From Ferrimonas sediminicola (lineage in GTDB: Bacteria > Pseudomonadota > Gammaproteobacteria > Enterobacterales > Shewanellaceae): a stretch of DNA of 64,000 nt. A program made the position numbers and the translations under genes. The stretch covers positions 239,078 to 303,077 of the forward strand of contig NZ_SWCI01000005.1 of NCBI RefSeq assembly GCF_005116715.1, in the 5' to 3' direction. The first letter of the stretch is position 1, and every line of letters starts with the position of its first letter. This document shows, piece by piece, positions 16,702-24,395 of this stretch. The notes beneath the pieces were generated by a model. That model was not told the DNA's origin and did no database searches. It worked only from the letters and a program-made list of their open reading frames with translations.

Positions 16702-18291
16702 ATGAGATTACTCCCACTGGCACCGGCGCTGATGCTGCTCGGCGCCTGCAGCCAGATCTCCAGTCAAGCTGGCGGCATCGACGAGTCCCGCTTCAGGGCC
16801 GACATCAAAGAGCTCTCCTCCGACCGCTACCTGGGGCGGTTGCCCACCACCCAGGGGGAGACCCTGACCCTGGCCTACCTGGAGCGGCAGTTCCGCGCCA
16901 TGGGCCTGGAGCCCGGCAACGGCGACTCCTACCTGCAGCCCGTGCCCATGGTCACCTACACCGCCGAGCCCGGAGCCCGGCTCAGCCTGGGCGGCGAGTC
17001 CCTCTCCCTGCCGGAGCAGGCAGTGCTCACCAGCTTTCGCAGCGCCCCCGAGCAACGGCTGAGCGACAGCCAGGTGGTGTTTGTCGGCTACGGCATCGAC
17101 GCTCCGGAGTATGGCTGGAACGACTACCAGGGACTGGATGTCACCGGAAAGACAGTGCTGATCCTGGTGAACGATCCCGGCTTTGCCAGCGGCGACCCCG
17201 ACCATTTCAAGGGCAGCACCATGACCTACTACGGCCGCTGGGACTACAAGTTTGCCGAAGCCGGGCGCAAGGGCGCCGCCGCCGCCCTGATCATCCACGA
17301 TACCGAACCCGCCTCCTACCCCTGGTCGGTGGTGGCCAACAGCTGGACCGGACCGCAACTGGATCTGGCCGACAGCCGCGACCCTCACCCCGCCCTGGAG
17401 GGGTGGGTGCGGAAGGAGGTGGCCGAAGCTCTGCTGGCCAAGGAGGGCAAAAGTCTGGAGGCACTGATGGCCCAAGCGGCACTCCGCCCCGGCAACCTGC
17501 CCCTTAGCGCCCGTGCCGAGGCCAGCCTCAAACAAAGGGTGGAGCACGCCACCAGTCACAACGTGGTGGCCAAGCTCACCGGCGCCAGCCGCCCCGGCGA
17601 GGTGGTCAGCTACACCGCCCACTGGGACCACATCGGTGCCGATGGCGACGCCATCTACAACGGCGCCCTGGATAACGCCACCGGCGTCGCCGGCATCCTG
17701 GAGATCGCCCGCCAGTTCGCCGCCGCCCCCAAGCCACCGGCCCGCACCGTGCAGTTTATCGCCGTCACCGGTGAGGAGCAGGGACTGCTGGGTTCACGCT
17801 ACTACGTGGCCAACCCCACGGAGCCGCTGGCGAGCACCGTCGGGGTGTTCAACCTGGACTCCACCAACGTCTACGGGGCGGTCAGGGAGTTCACCGTGGT
17901 GGGGCTGGGCCAGTCCCAGCTGGACGATTACCTGGGCAAAGCCGCCGCCGGTCAACAGCGGGTACTGGCCTCCGAACATCACCCTGAGGCCGGCGGCTTC
18001 TTCCGCTCCGACCATTTCTCCTTCGTCAAGGAGGGGGTACCGGCGGTGTTCGCCGGCGGCGGCACCACCCCCAAGAGCGACGCCCTGGCGCGCTACCGGG
18101 AGTCGATGCGCCAGGAGATGAAGGGCTGCTACCACAACACCTGTGACATCTACCGGGAGCATTGGAACCTGTCCGGTGCCCTGGAGGACATCGAGGTGTT
18201 CTACCGGGCTGGCAACGCCCTGGCCAACAGCGACCACCGGCCCGGTTTTAAACGGGGCAGTGAGTTCTACTCTCTGCGCCCCGCCAGTTAA
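16702..18291 (+). CDS. M28 family zinc aminopeptidase lipoprotein with PA-type insert
   Basis: A 529-residue protein with a lipoprotein signal, MRLLPLAPALMLLGACSQ (lipobox LGAC). Residues about 95-250 resemble a protease-associated insert (VVFVGYGIDAPEYGWNDYQGLDVTGKTVL). The catalytic M28 domain follows: HWDHIG, GALDNATGVAGILE, the general-base motif GEEQGLLGS, FNLDSTN and a C-terminal DHFSFVKEGVPAVF. These supply the two-zinc ligand set. It probably removes N-terminal amino acids from peptides in the periplasm or at the outer membrane. It precedes the Spo0M-like gene, separated by a hairpin. Confidence 0.9.
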   Translation: MRLLPLAPALMLLGACSQISSQAGGIDESRFRADIKELSSDRYLGRLPTTQGETLTLAYLERQFRAMGLEPGNGDSYLQPVPMVTYTAEPGARLSLGGESLSLPEQAVLTSFRSAPEQRLSDSQVVFVGYGIDAPEYGWNDYQGLDVTGKTVLILVNDPGFASGDPDHFKGSTMTYYGRWDYKFAEAGRKGAAAALIIHDTEPASYPWSVVANSWTGPQLDLADSRDPHPALEGWVRKEVAEALLAKEGKSLEALMAQAALRPGNLPLSARAEASLKQRVEHATSHNVVAKLTGASRPGEVVSYTAHWDHIGADGDAIYNGALDNATGVAGILEIARQFAAAPKPPARTVQFIAVTGEEQGLLGSRYYVANPTEPLASTVGVFNLDSTNVYGAVREFTVVGLGQSQLDDYLGKAAAGQQRVLASEHHPEAGGFFRSDHFSFVKEGVPAVFAGGGTTPKSDALARYRESMRQEMKGCYHNTCDIYREHWNLSGALEDIEVFYRAGNALANSDHRPGFKRGSEFYSLRPAS

Positions 18292-18295
18292 CCCC

Positions 18296-18316
18296 GGCCG
18301 CCACTGAGTGGCGGCC
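18296..18316. other. Hairpin between the M28 peptidase and Spo0M-like genes
   Basis: Perfect stem GGCCGCCAC / GTGGCGGCC with loop TGA, but no T-run after it. It is more likely an mRNA-stabilising or attenuating hairpin than a full terminator, so the two genes may be cotranscribed. Confidence 0.5.
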
Positions 18317-18338
18317 CCCCTAGAGATGAGGAAAACCC

Positions 18339-19079
18339 ATGCTGAAGAAACTGCTGGCGTCTGTCGGAATCGGCGCCGCCAAGGTGGATACCCAGCTGCA
18401 TCAGGAGGTGCTGATGCCCGGCCAGCCCTTCTCCGCCACCATAGTGATCCAGGGGGGCGAGGTGGATCAGGCGATCTCGGGCCTGACCCTGACCCTGGTG
18501 ACCGAAGCCAAGGCCGAGGTGGATGACGCCACCGTCTACCAGCCCGTCGCCCTGGACAGCTGGCGCCTGAGCGAGACCATGACCATCGAAGCGGGCCAGA
18601 CCTATGAGCTGCCCTTCGAAGGGGTACTGCACCCGGAGACCCCCATCACCACCCTCGGCGGACGCCGCAACCAGAGCAAGGTGTGGCTGCAGACCGGACT
18701 GGAGGTGGATCTGGCGGTGGACCCGTCGGATCGCGACATGCTGGCGGTGGCCCCCACCCCGGCAATGGAAACCCTGGTGGCGGCCATGGAGCAGGCGGGC
18801 TATCGGCTGCACAAGGCGGACGTCGAACGTGGCCACCTCAACGGCGCCGGTTTCAGCTCCCAAAGCGGTGCCTACCAGGAGCTGGAGTTCATCCCCGCCG
18901 GCATCAGCCTGTTTGGCGTGCGCGAAGTGGAGGTTTCCTTCGTGCCTCAGGGGGGGCGAATGAACGCCCTGATCGAGGTAGACCGCGCCTTCCGCGGCGA
19001 CAGCTACAAGAGCCTGAGTTGGGATGACGGCACCGACCTGCCCACCCTGCTGGCGCAGCTGAAGCGGGCGCTCGGTTAA
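18339..19079 (+). CDS. Spo0M-like (SpoOM family) protein
   Basis: A 246-residue protein beginning MLKKLLASVGIGAAKVDTQLHQEVLMPGQPFSATIVIQGGEVDQ, the diagnostic start of the sporulation-control protein Spo0M family. These are arrestin-like double beta-sandwich proteins and are common in non-sporulating bacteria. The C-terminal part (GVREVEVSFVP, MNALIEVDRAFRGDSYKSLSW) also fits. No signal peptide is seen, so it is probably cytoplasmic. Its function in Gammaproteobacteria is unknown. Confidence 0.87.
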   Translation: MLKKLLASVGIGAAKVDTQLHQEVLMPGQPFSATIVIQGGEVDQAISGLTLTLVTEAKAEVDDATVYQPVALDSWRLSETMTIEAGQTYELPFEGVLHPETPITTLGGRRNQSKVWLQTGLEVDLAVDPSDRDMLAVAPTPAMETLVAAMEQAGYRLHKADVERGHLNGAGFSSQSGAYQELEFIPAGISLFGVREVEVSFVPQGGRMNALIEVDRAFRGDSYKSLSWDDGTDLPTLLAQLKRALG

Positions 19080-19215
19080 CCCCTTTGCGGCCGCGCCGGC
19101 AGGCGCGGTCGATTATCAATTCATTTACACCGACTATACATGCAGTTGGCAAACGCGCCAAAGAGTGGCAATGTGGTCTGAATCTGCCCCAAGATTTAGA
19201 CGGAGTGAACCAACC

Positions 19216-20880
19216 ATGTGCAGTATCTTTGGTATCCTGGATCTGAAAACGCCAGCCTCCGAACTGCGTACCCTGGCCCTCGGCCAGTCGAAGAAGATGC
19301 GCCACCGGGGCCCGGACTGGTCCGGGATCTACTGTGATGACAAGGCGATCCTGGTGCATGAGCGTCTGGCCATCGTCGACATCGACAACGGCGCCCAGCC
19401 CCTCTACAGCAAGGAGGGTGACCTGGTGCTCGCCGTCAACGGCGAGATCTACAACCACCGTGAACTGCGTCAGGAGCTGGAGGGTGAGTATGAGTTTCTC
19501 ACCGGTTCCGACTGTGAGGTGATCCTCGCCCTCTACCGCAAGTACGGTGAACAGTTCCTCGACCGTCTCAACGGCATCTTCGCCTTCGTCCTGTGGGACA
19601 AGGCCAGGGAGCGCTACCTCATCGGCCGTGACCACATCGGCATCATCCCCCTCTATACCGGTTTCGACGCCTCCGGCAACTTCTACGTGGCCTCGGAGAT
19701 GAAGGCCCTGGTGCCCCAATGCCGCCAGATCGAGGAGTTCCTGCCGGGGCGCTACCAGGCCAGCTGGCAGGGGGAGCCGGTCACCTACTATGTGCGCGAT
19801 TGGCAGCAGTATGCCGAGGTGGCCGGCAACGGCGCCGACAGCGCCACCCTGCGCCAGGGGCTGGAGGAGGCGGTCAAGCGCCAGCTGATGTCCGACGTAC
19901 CCTACGGGGTGCTGCTCTCCGGCGGCCTGGACTCCTCCATCACCTCTGCCCTGGCCAAGAAGTTCGCCGCCAGACGCATCGAGGAGGATGAGGCCAGCCC
20001 CGCCTGGTGGCCCCAGCTGCACTCCTTTGCCGTCGGCCTGGAGGGCTCCCCCGATCTGGCCGCCGCCGCCGAGGTGGCCGCCCACATCGGCACGGTACAC
20101 CACCAGGTCACCTTCACCATTCAGGAGGGGATCGACGCCCTGACCGACGTCATCTACCACCTGGAAACCTACGACGTCACCACCATCCGCGCCTCCACCC
20201 CAATGTATTTGATGGCTCGCAAGATCAAGGCGATGGGTATCAAGATGGTGCTTTCCGGCGAAGGCGCCGACGAACTGTTCGGCGGCTATCTCTACTTCCA
20301 TAAAGCCCCCAGTGCCCAGGCATTCCACGAGGAGCTGGTGCGCAAGATCCACAAGCTGCACCAGTTTGACTGCCTGCGGGCCAACAAGGCGATGGCCGCC
20401 TGGGGCATCGAAGCCCGGGTGCCCTTCCTGGACAAGGAGTTTGCGGATGTGGCGATGCGGCTCAACCCCGCCGCCAAGACCATCACCGACGGCCGCATCG
20501 AGAAGCAGATCCTGCGGGAGGCGTTTGCCCACTACCTGCCGGAATCGGTGGCCTGGCGCCAGAAGGAGCAGTTCAGTGACGGCGTAGGCTACTCCTGGAT
20601 CGACACCCTGAAGGCGCACGCCGACTGCCAGGTCAGTGATCAGGAGCTGGCCAACGCCCATTTCCGCTTCCCGGTGAACACCCCGGACACCAAGGAAGCC
20701 TACTTCTACCGCACCCTGTTTGAGCAGCACTTCCCCGGCGAAGCCTGCGCCCGCTGCGTCCCCGGCGGCAAGTCGGTGGCCTGCTCGACGCCACAAGCCC
20801 TGGCCTGGGACGAGAGCTTTTCCGCCATGGCCGATCCCTCGGGCCGGGCCGTGGCCAACGTACATAAAGACGCTTACTAG
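19216..20880 (+). CDS. asnB: Asparagine synthetase B (glutamine-hydrolysing)
   Basis: A 554-residue cytoplasmic enzyme that makes asparagine from aspartate, ATP and glutamine. It starts MCSIFGIL, so Cys2 becomes the N-terminal nucleophile of the class II glutaminase domain. MRHRGPDWSG and VNGEIYNH complete that site. The synthetase domain has the PP-loop LLSGGLDSSITSALA, then SGEGADELFGGY and GIEARVPFLDKEF. The ATG at 19216 is the only start that exposes Cys2. The length equals that of E. coli AsnB. Confidence 0.97.
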   Translation: MCSIFGILDLKTPASELRTLALGQSKKMRHRGPDWSGIYCDDKAILVHERLAIVDIDNGAQPLYSKEGDLVLAVNGEIYNHRELRQELEGEYEFLTGSDCEVILALYRKYGEQFLDRLNGIFAFVLWDKARERYLIGRDHIGIIPLYTGFDASGNFYVASEMKALVPQCRQIEEFLPGRYQASWQGEPVTYYVRDWQQYAEVAGNGADSATLRQGLEEAVKRQLMSDVPYGVLLSGGLDSSITSALAKKFAARRIEEDEASPAWWPQLHSFAVGLEGSPDLAAAAEVAAHIGTVHHQVTFTIQEGIDALTDVIYHLETYDVTTIRASTPMYLMARKIKAMGIKMVLSGEGADELFGGYLYFHKAPSAQAFHEELVRKIHKLHQFDCLRANKAMAAWGIEARVPFLDKEFADVAMRLNPAAKTITDGRIEKQILREAFAHYLPESVAWRQKEQFSDGVGYSWIDTLKAHADCQVSDQELANAHFRFPVNTPDTKEAYFYRTLFEQHFPGEACARCVPGGKSVACSTPQALAWDESFSAMADPSGRAVANVHKDAY

Positions 20881-20887
20881 TCACGTT

Positions 20888-20910
20888 GGGGGCTTCGGCC
20901 CCCTTTTTTT
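20888..20910 (+). terminator. asnB terminator
   Basis: Stem GGGGGC / GCCCCC with a TTCG tetraloop followed by seven Ts. Confidence 0.92.
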
Positions 20911-21115
20911 CAGCGTTGATGATCCCGCTCGCTTTTTGCCCTCCCTCTGCGAACAACTCAAAATTTTTAATAATCTAAATATCAGCCCTTTGCTCTAAAA
21001 GTCGGGGGAACCGCCCCGATCGCCCGCCCCACTGCGGTTTAAAGCCAACCCGGTTTTTGTTACATTCTGGTCACTTTTCAGGGGCTCACCCGTCAGTGCC
21101 AGGGCCAGGAAGATA

Positions 21116-22636
21116 ATGATTCAAATACGATGGCAGCTCGGACGCTACCTTCGCCACGGATGGCAGTGGTTCATTCTGATTCAGCTCGCCTGCCTGCTCG
21201 GTGTCCTGCTGGCCGGGGGGCTGGCCCTGAGCCAGCGCCTGGATGACCGGGTCGACGCCGTGGTCGACACCACCGAGAATTACCTCAGCAGCGGCATCGA
21301 GGCCCTGGCCCGGTTGGGGCAGACGCTGGATCCCGGCGTCTGCGACGCCACCACCGAGTTCCGCCTGACCGAGGCTGCCATCCACTCCGAGGTGTTCGAC
21401 CACTTCGCCTACCTCAGCGATGAGGGGGGCTACTGCCGCAGTGCCACCAACCCGCTCTACCCGATTCAGGTGGGGCAGCTGATGTCACGCCACCCCGGCC
21501 CACTGTGGCTCGCCTTCGATGACAGCACCCTGACCCCCTACCAGCTGTTTGTGCAGCAGATGGCCCCGGGACACTACCTGGTGGGGATGGCCAAGTCCGC
21601 CCACCTGCTGGAAAAGCTGCTCTCCTCCCGGGACCGCGACTTCATCGGCCAGATGAGCATTCGGGTGGATGGCCGGCTGTTCTATGCCCAGGACCGCCTC
21701 GACAGCGTTCCCTGGCTGAGCCTGCAGCGCACCCGCAGCCTGGAGCGGGTCAGCGCCCAGGTGGTCGGCCTGCCCCTGTGCGACAGCCATTGGCGCCGCT
21801 GGTTGAGCTACAGCCTGCCCCTCTCCCTGGCCCTGGGACTGGTGCTGCCGGCCCTGATCATCCGCCACCACAGCCACAAGGGGGTGCTGGTGGACGATCT
21901 CACCACCGCCCTCAAGCGGGGTGAGATTGCGCCGGTGTTTCAGCCCATCGTCGATGGCGGCAGCGGCCGGGTACGGGGATTCGAGATGATGGCCCGATGG
22001 CACCACCCCAACCTGGGACAGATCACCCCGGATACCTTTATTCCCATCATGGAGCGCCATGGCCTGCTCGACAGCCTGCTCACCTCGCTGGCGGATCAGG
22101 CCCGTGGCAAGTTGCCCGACGCCACCTACCTGAGCATCAACCTCTCCGGCGAGCAACTGACCCACGGGCTGCGCGACCCGATCAGCTTCCTGCTGGAGAT
22201 CTGCCATCGTCTGCGGATCGGCGCCGACCGGCTGATGGTGGAGATCACCGAGCGACAGGCCCTGGATTACGACTGCCCGCAGTTGCAGGAGACCCTGGCC
22301 CTGTTGCGCCACACCGGTTTCAAGCTGGCCTTCGACGACTTCGGCACCGGCTACAACGGCATCGCCTGCCTGCGCACCTTCTCGCCGGACGTGATCAAGA
22401 TCGACAAGAGCTACGTGCAGACGATCAACGGTGAGGCGATCCAGAGGCCGGTGCTGGAGGCCATCATCCAGCTGTCCAGACAGATGGGTGTCGAGGTGAT
22501 CGCCGAAGGGGTGGAGACCGAGGCACAGCGCCGGTTCCTGCTGGATCGGGGTGTCACCAGCATGCAGGGCTACCTGTTTGGCAGGCCGGCCCGCTGGCAT
22601 GACAGCTGCCCCCTGCCGCAACCGGCCATCGCCTGA
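21116..22636 (+). CDS. CSS-motif/EAL-domain c-di-GMP phosphodiesterase-like membrane protein (copy 1)
   Basis: A 506-residue protein with an N-terminal membrane helix (FILIQLACLLGVLLAGGLAL), a periplasmic CSS-type domain, a second helix (LPLSLALGLVLPALII) at about 225-245 and a cytoplasmic EAL domain. In the periplasmic domain the motif reads CDATT instead of CSS, with a second cysteine in GGYCRS. In the EAL domain the signature is FEMMARW. The other catalytic residues are present: INLSG, EITE, FDDFGTGYNG, IKIDKSYV, IAEGVE and MQGYLFGRP. Hydrolysis of c-di-GMP is therefore plausible. There is no GGDEF domain. A clear paralogue lies at 27632. Confidence 0.9.
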   Translation: MIQIRWQLGRYLRHGWQWFILIQLACLLGVLLAGGLALSQRLDDRVDAVVDTTENYLSSGIEALARLGQTLDPGVCDATTEFRLTEAAIHSEVFDHFAYLSDEGGYCRSATNPLYPIQVGQLMSRHPGPLWLAFDDSTLTPYQLFVQQMAPGHYLVGMAKSAHLLEKLLSSRDRDFIGQMSIRVDGRLFYAQDRLDSVPWLSLQRTRSLERVSAQVVGLPLCDSHWRRWLSYSLPLSLALGLVLPALIIRHHSHKGVLVDDLTTALKRGEIAPVFQPIVDGGSGRVRGFEMMARWHHPNLGQITPDTFIPIMERHGLLDSLLTSLADQARGKLPDATYLSINLSGEQLTHGLRDPISFLLEICHRLRIGADRLMVEITERQALDYDCPQLQETLALLRHTGFKLAFDDFGTGYNGIACLRTFSPDVIKIDKSYVQTINGEAIQRPVLEAIIQLSRQMGVEVIAEGVETEAQRRFLLDRGVTSMQGYLFGRPARWHDSCPLPQPAIA

Positions 22637-22653
22637 CGCCGGCCTCGGGGCAA

Positions 22654-22686
22654 CATAAAAAAAGGAGGACTCATTCGAGTCCTCCT
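22654..22686 (-). terminator. Terminator of the nap-porin unit
   Basis: Read on the minus strand, GGAGGACTC / GAGTCCTCC with loop GAAT is followed by seven Ts. It follows the porin stop. The plus-strand T-run is poor, so it mainly serves the leftward genes. Confidence 0.85.
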
Positions 22687-22718
22687 TCCGTTTGTGCTCC
22701 ATGACAGGGACAGGATGT

Positions 22719-23903
22719 TTAGAAGCTGGCGCTGGCCCATACCCACAGCTTGTCGGTGTCCACCTTGATGTCACCGGCGTCGTAGATGGCGTACTTCACC
22801 CCCAGGGTGTAGTGCTTGGCCACCTTGGTGGTGTAGCTCAGATCGATTTCGCTGCCGAAATCATCGGCGGCGACACTCTCGTCGGCGCTGAAGTCGTGGT
22901 AGATGGCGGCGAACTTGCCACCCAGGGCCTTGCCGGATACGCCGGCGTACAGGTCAACCAGACCGGCATCTGGGGTCCCCAGGAACTGGTCGGCCCAACC
23001 GTTGAACTTGTGCAGAGTCGCCAGAGGGGTGGCGAAGCCATACTGGCCGCCGTCGGAACCCAGCACCTCGTAGCCCAGCTTGGCAGTCACGCCGCCGAAG
23101 GTGGCAGCCCCCTCGATCAGGTAGTAGTCGGCGTCGAAGTCGCCGGCCTTGTTTTCCTGAGTGGCGTACTCCAGCTGGTATTTAACTGGGGTGTTGGCCA
23201 GCTTGGCGCCACCGGCGAAGCGCACGCCGTAGGTGTCGATGCCGTTGCTGGTGTCGTTGTCTTCTTCCAGCAGGTAGGCGTAGGCGGTCAACTTGCCCAG
23301 GGCGGTGGTGTAGCCCAGGTTCACCAGGTGGTCCTTGGAATCCACGTCGCGCTCGTCGGCGAAGATGCGGTTGCGCTGGTTGATGTAGACGTAGTTCAGG
23401 GACAGGTCCTTGGCCGGGGTCAGCAACAGGTTGACCGCGTCGAAGGTCTGGCGGTCCTGACGCCAACCCACGTGGCCAACGAAACGGTGGTTGTCCAGGG
23501 TCACCACCTGACGGCCCAGGGTGCCCTTGAACATGCCGCGCTGGTAGCGCAGCAACGCCTGATCCAGCTCGGTGGTGTTGGGATCGGCAATCACCGAGTA
23601 ATCGGGCTTGTTGCCAATCTTGTCGTTGTAATCGTTGATGCCGAAGGCGTCGCGGGAGTCTTCGAACTCGACCAGGGCGGAAAAGCCTTGGTAGGCGGCG
23701 GTCTCCAGGGTCAGGCGGGTGCGCAGGGTCAGGGCATCGGCATCTTTCTTATTGTTGTCCTGGCTGACATTTTCGTAGCGCAGACGGGCGTCCAGCTTGA
23801 CGGAGCCTTCGGCAACCGCATCGGCGATGGAGGCGGGCTCGGCGGCCACGGCGGCAGAGGAAAGGGCCAGGGCAGTTACGGTGGCCAGGTAGCGTAGTTT
23901 CAT
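22719..23903 (-). CDS. Outer-membrane porin-like protein
   Basis: A 394-residue protein with a clear signal peptide (MKLRYLATVTALALSSAAVAAEP) and long alternating beta strands throughout, ending in the C-terminal aromatic strand VWASASF. N-terminal features such as SVKLDARLRYENVSQ, LTLRTRLTLET, GRQVVTLDN and WRQDRQTFDAV resemble large substrate-specific porins of the alginate-export/OprD type found in Shewanella. The ATG at 23903 follows AGGAGACGACA. It lies 64 bp downstream of napB on the same strand with only a stem-loop between, so it may be expressed with the nitrate reductase. Substrate is unknown. Confidence 0.85.
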   Translation of the reverse strand: MKLRYLATVTALALSSAAVAAEPASIADAVAEGSVKLDARLRYENVSQDNNKKDADALTLRTRLTLETAAYQGFSALVEFEDSRDAFGINDYNDKIGNKPDYSVIADPNTTELDQALLRYQRGMFKGTLGRQVVTLDNHRFVGHVGWRQDRQTFDAVNLLLTPAKDLSLNYVYINQRNRIFADERDVDSKDHLVNLGYTTALGKLTAYAYLLEEDNDTSNGIDTYGVRFAGGAKLANTPVKYQLEYATQENKAGDFDADYYLIEGAATFGGVTAKLGYEVLGSDGGQYGFATPLATLHKFNGWADQFLGTPDAGLVDLYAGVSGKALGGKFAAIYHDFSADESVAADDFGSEIDLSYTTKVAKHYTLGVKYAIYDAGDIKVDTDKLWVWASASF

Positions 23904-23928
23904 TGTCGTCTCCTGTTTTGACAAGGTG

Positions 23929-23948
23929 CGGGGCGGTGGGCCGCCCCG
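23929..23948. other. Stem-loop between napB and the porin gene
   Basis: CGGGGCGG / CCGCCCCG with a four-base loop. The T-rich side faces the plus strand, where nothing is transcribed, so on the nap mRNA it is a stable hairpin and not a terminator. It may adjust the amount of porin message. Confidence 0.55.
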
Positions 23949-23967
23949 TCTTTATTATTTTTGGGTG

Positions 23968-24351
23968 TTACTGGTTGGCGAGAGTGCCAACGTTATCGGC
24001 CTGAGGCAGGTGGCAGGCACGGCACTGATACAGCTGGCCCTTCACCTTGCCATTGTCGGTATGGCTGACTGGCAGGGTCTGCTTGTTGGGCTTGTGGCAG
24101 CTCATGCAGCCGTTGCGCTTCAGGGTGATCGGGTAGGTCGCCTTGTGGGGGATCAGCGGCGGCTGGCCGGCAAACACCGCCTCCACTACCTGCTTCTTGG
24201 GGTAGTTGGCGATGGGCGCGGCGGGCACCTGGGTGTTGACCGCGGCTTCGCCGCGGCGGGACTCGGCGCTGTTCTGCGCCTGTTCGGCGGCGTTCATCTG
24301 ACATCCGCCCAGCATCAGGGCCGCTGCTACCATAAGAATTTTTGCTTTCAT
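23968..24351 (-). CDS. napB: Periplasmic nitrate reductase, diheme cytochrome c subunit NapB
   Basis: A 127-residue diheme cytochrome that passes electrons to NapA. Two heme-binding motifs, CMSCH and CRACH, are in the C-terminal half, with PHKATYPIT and SHTDNG supplying likely distal histidines. The N-terminus MKAKILMVAAALMLGGCQM contains an LGGC lipobox where a normal signal cleavage site would be expected, suggesting a lipid-anchored form. The ATG at 24351 follows GGAGAGACCC. It is 44 bp after napA, separated by a hairpin. Confidence 0.92.
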   Translation of the reverse strand: MKAKILMVAAALMLGGCQMNAAEQAQNSAESRRGEAAVNTQVPAAPIANYPKKQVVEAVFAGQPPLIPHKATYPITLKRNGCMSCHKPNKQTLPVSHTDNGKVKGQLYQCRACHLPQADNVGTLANQ

Positions 24352-24364
24352 GGGTCTCTCCATC

Positions 24365-24383
24365 GGGGCCGCTCGGCGGCCCC
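24365..24383. other. Stem-loop between napA and napB
   Basis: GGGGCCGC / GCGGCCCC with loop TCG and no T-run on the transcribed strand. Probably an intercistronic mRNA hairpin. Confidence 0.5.
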
Positions 24384-24395
24384 TTCCCTAATCGG

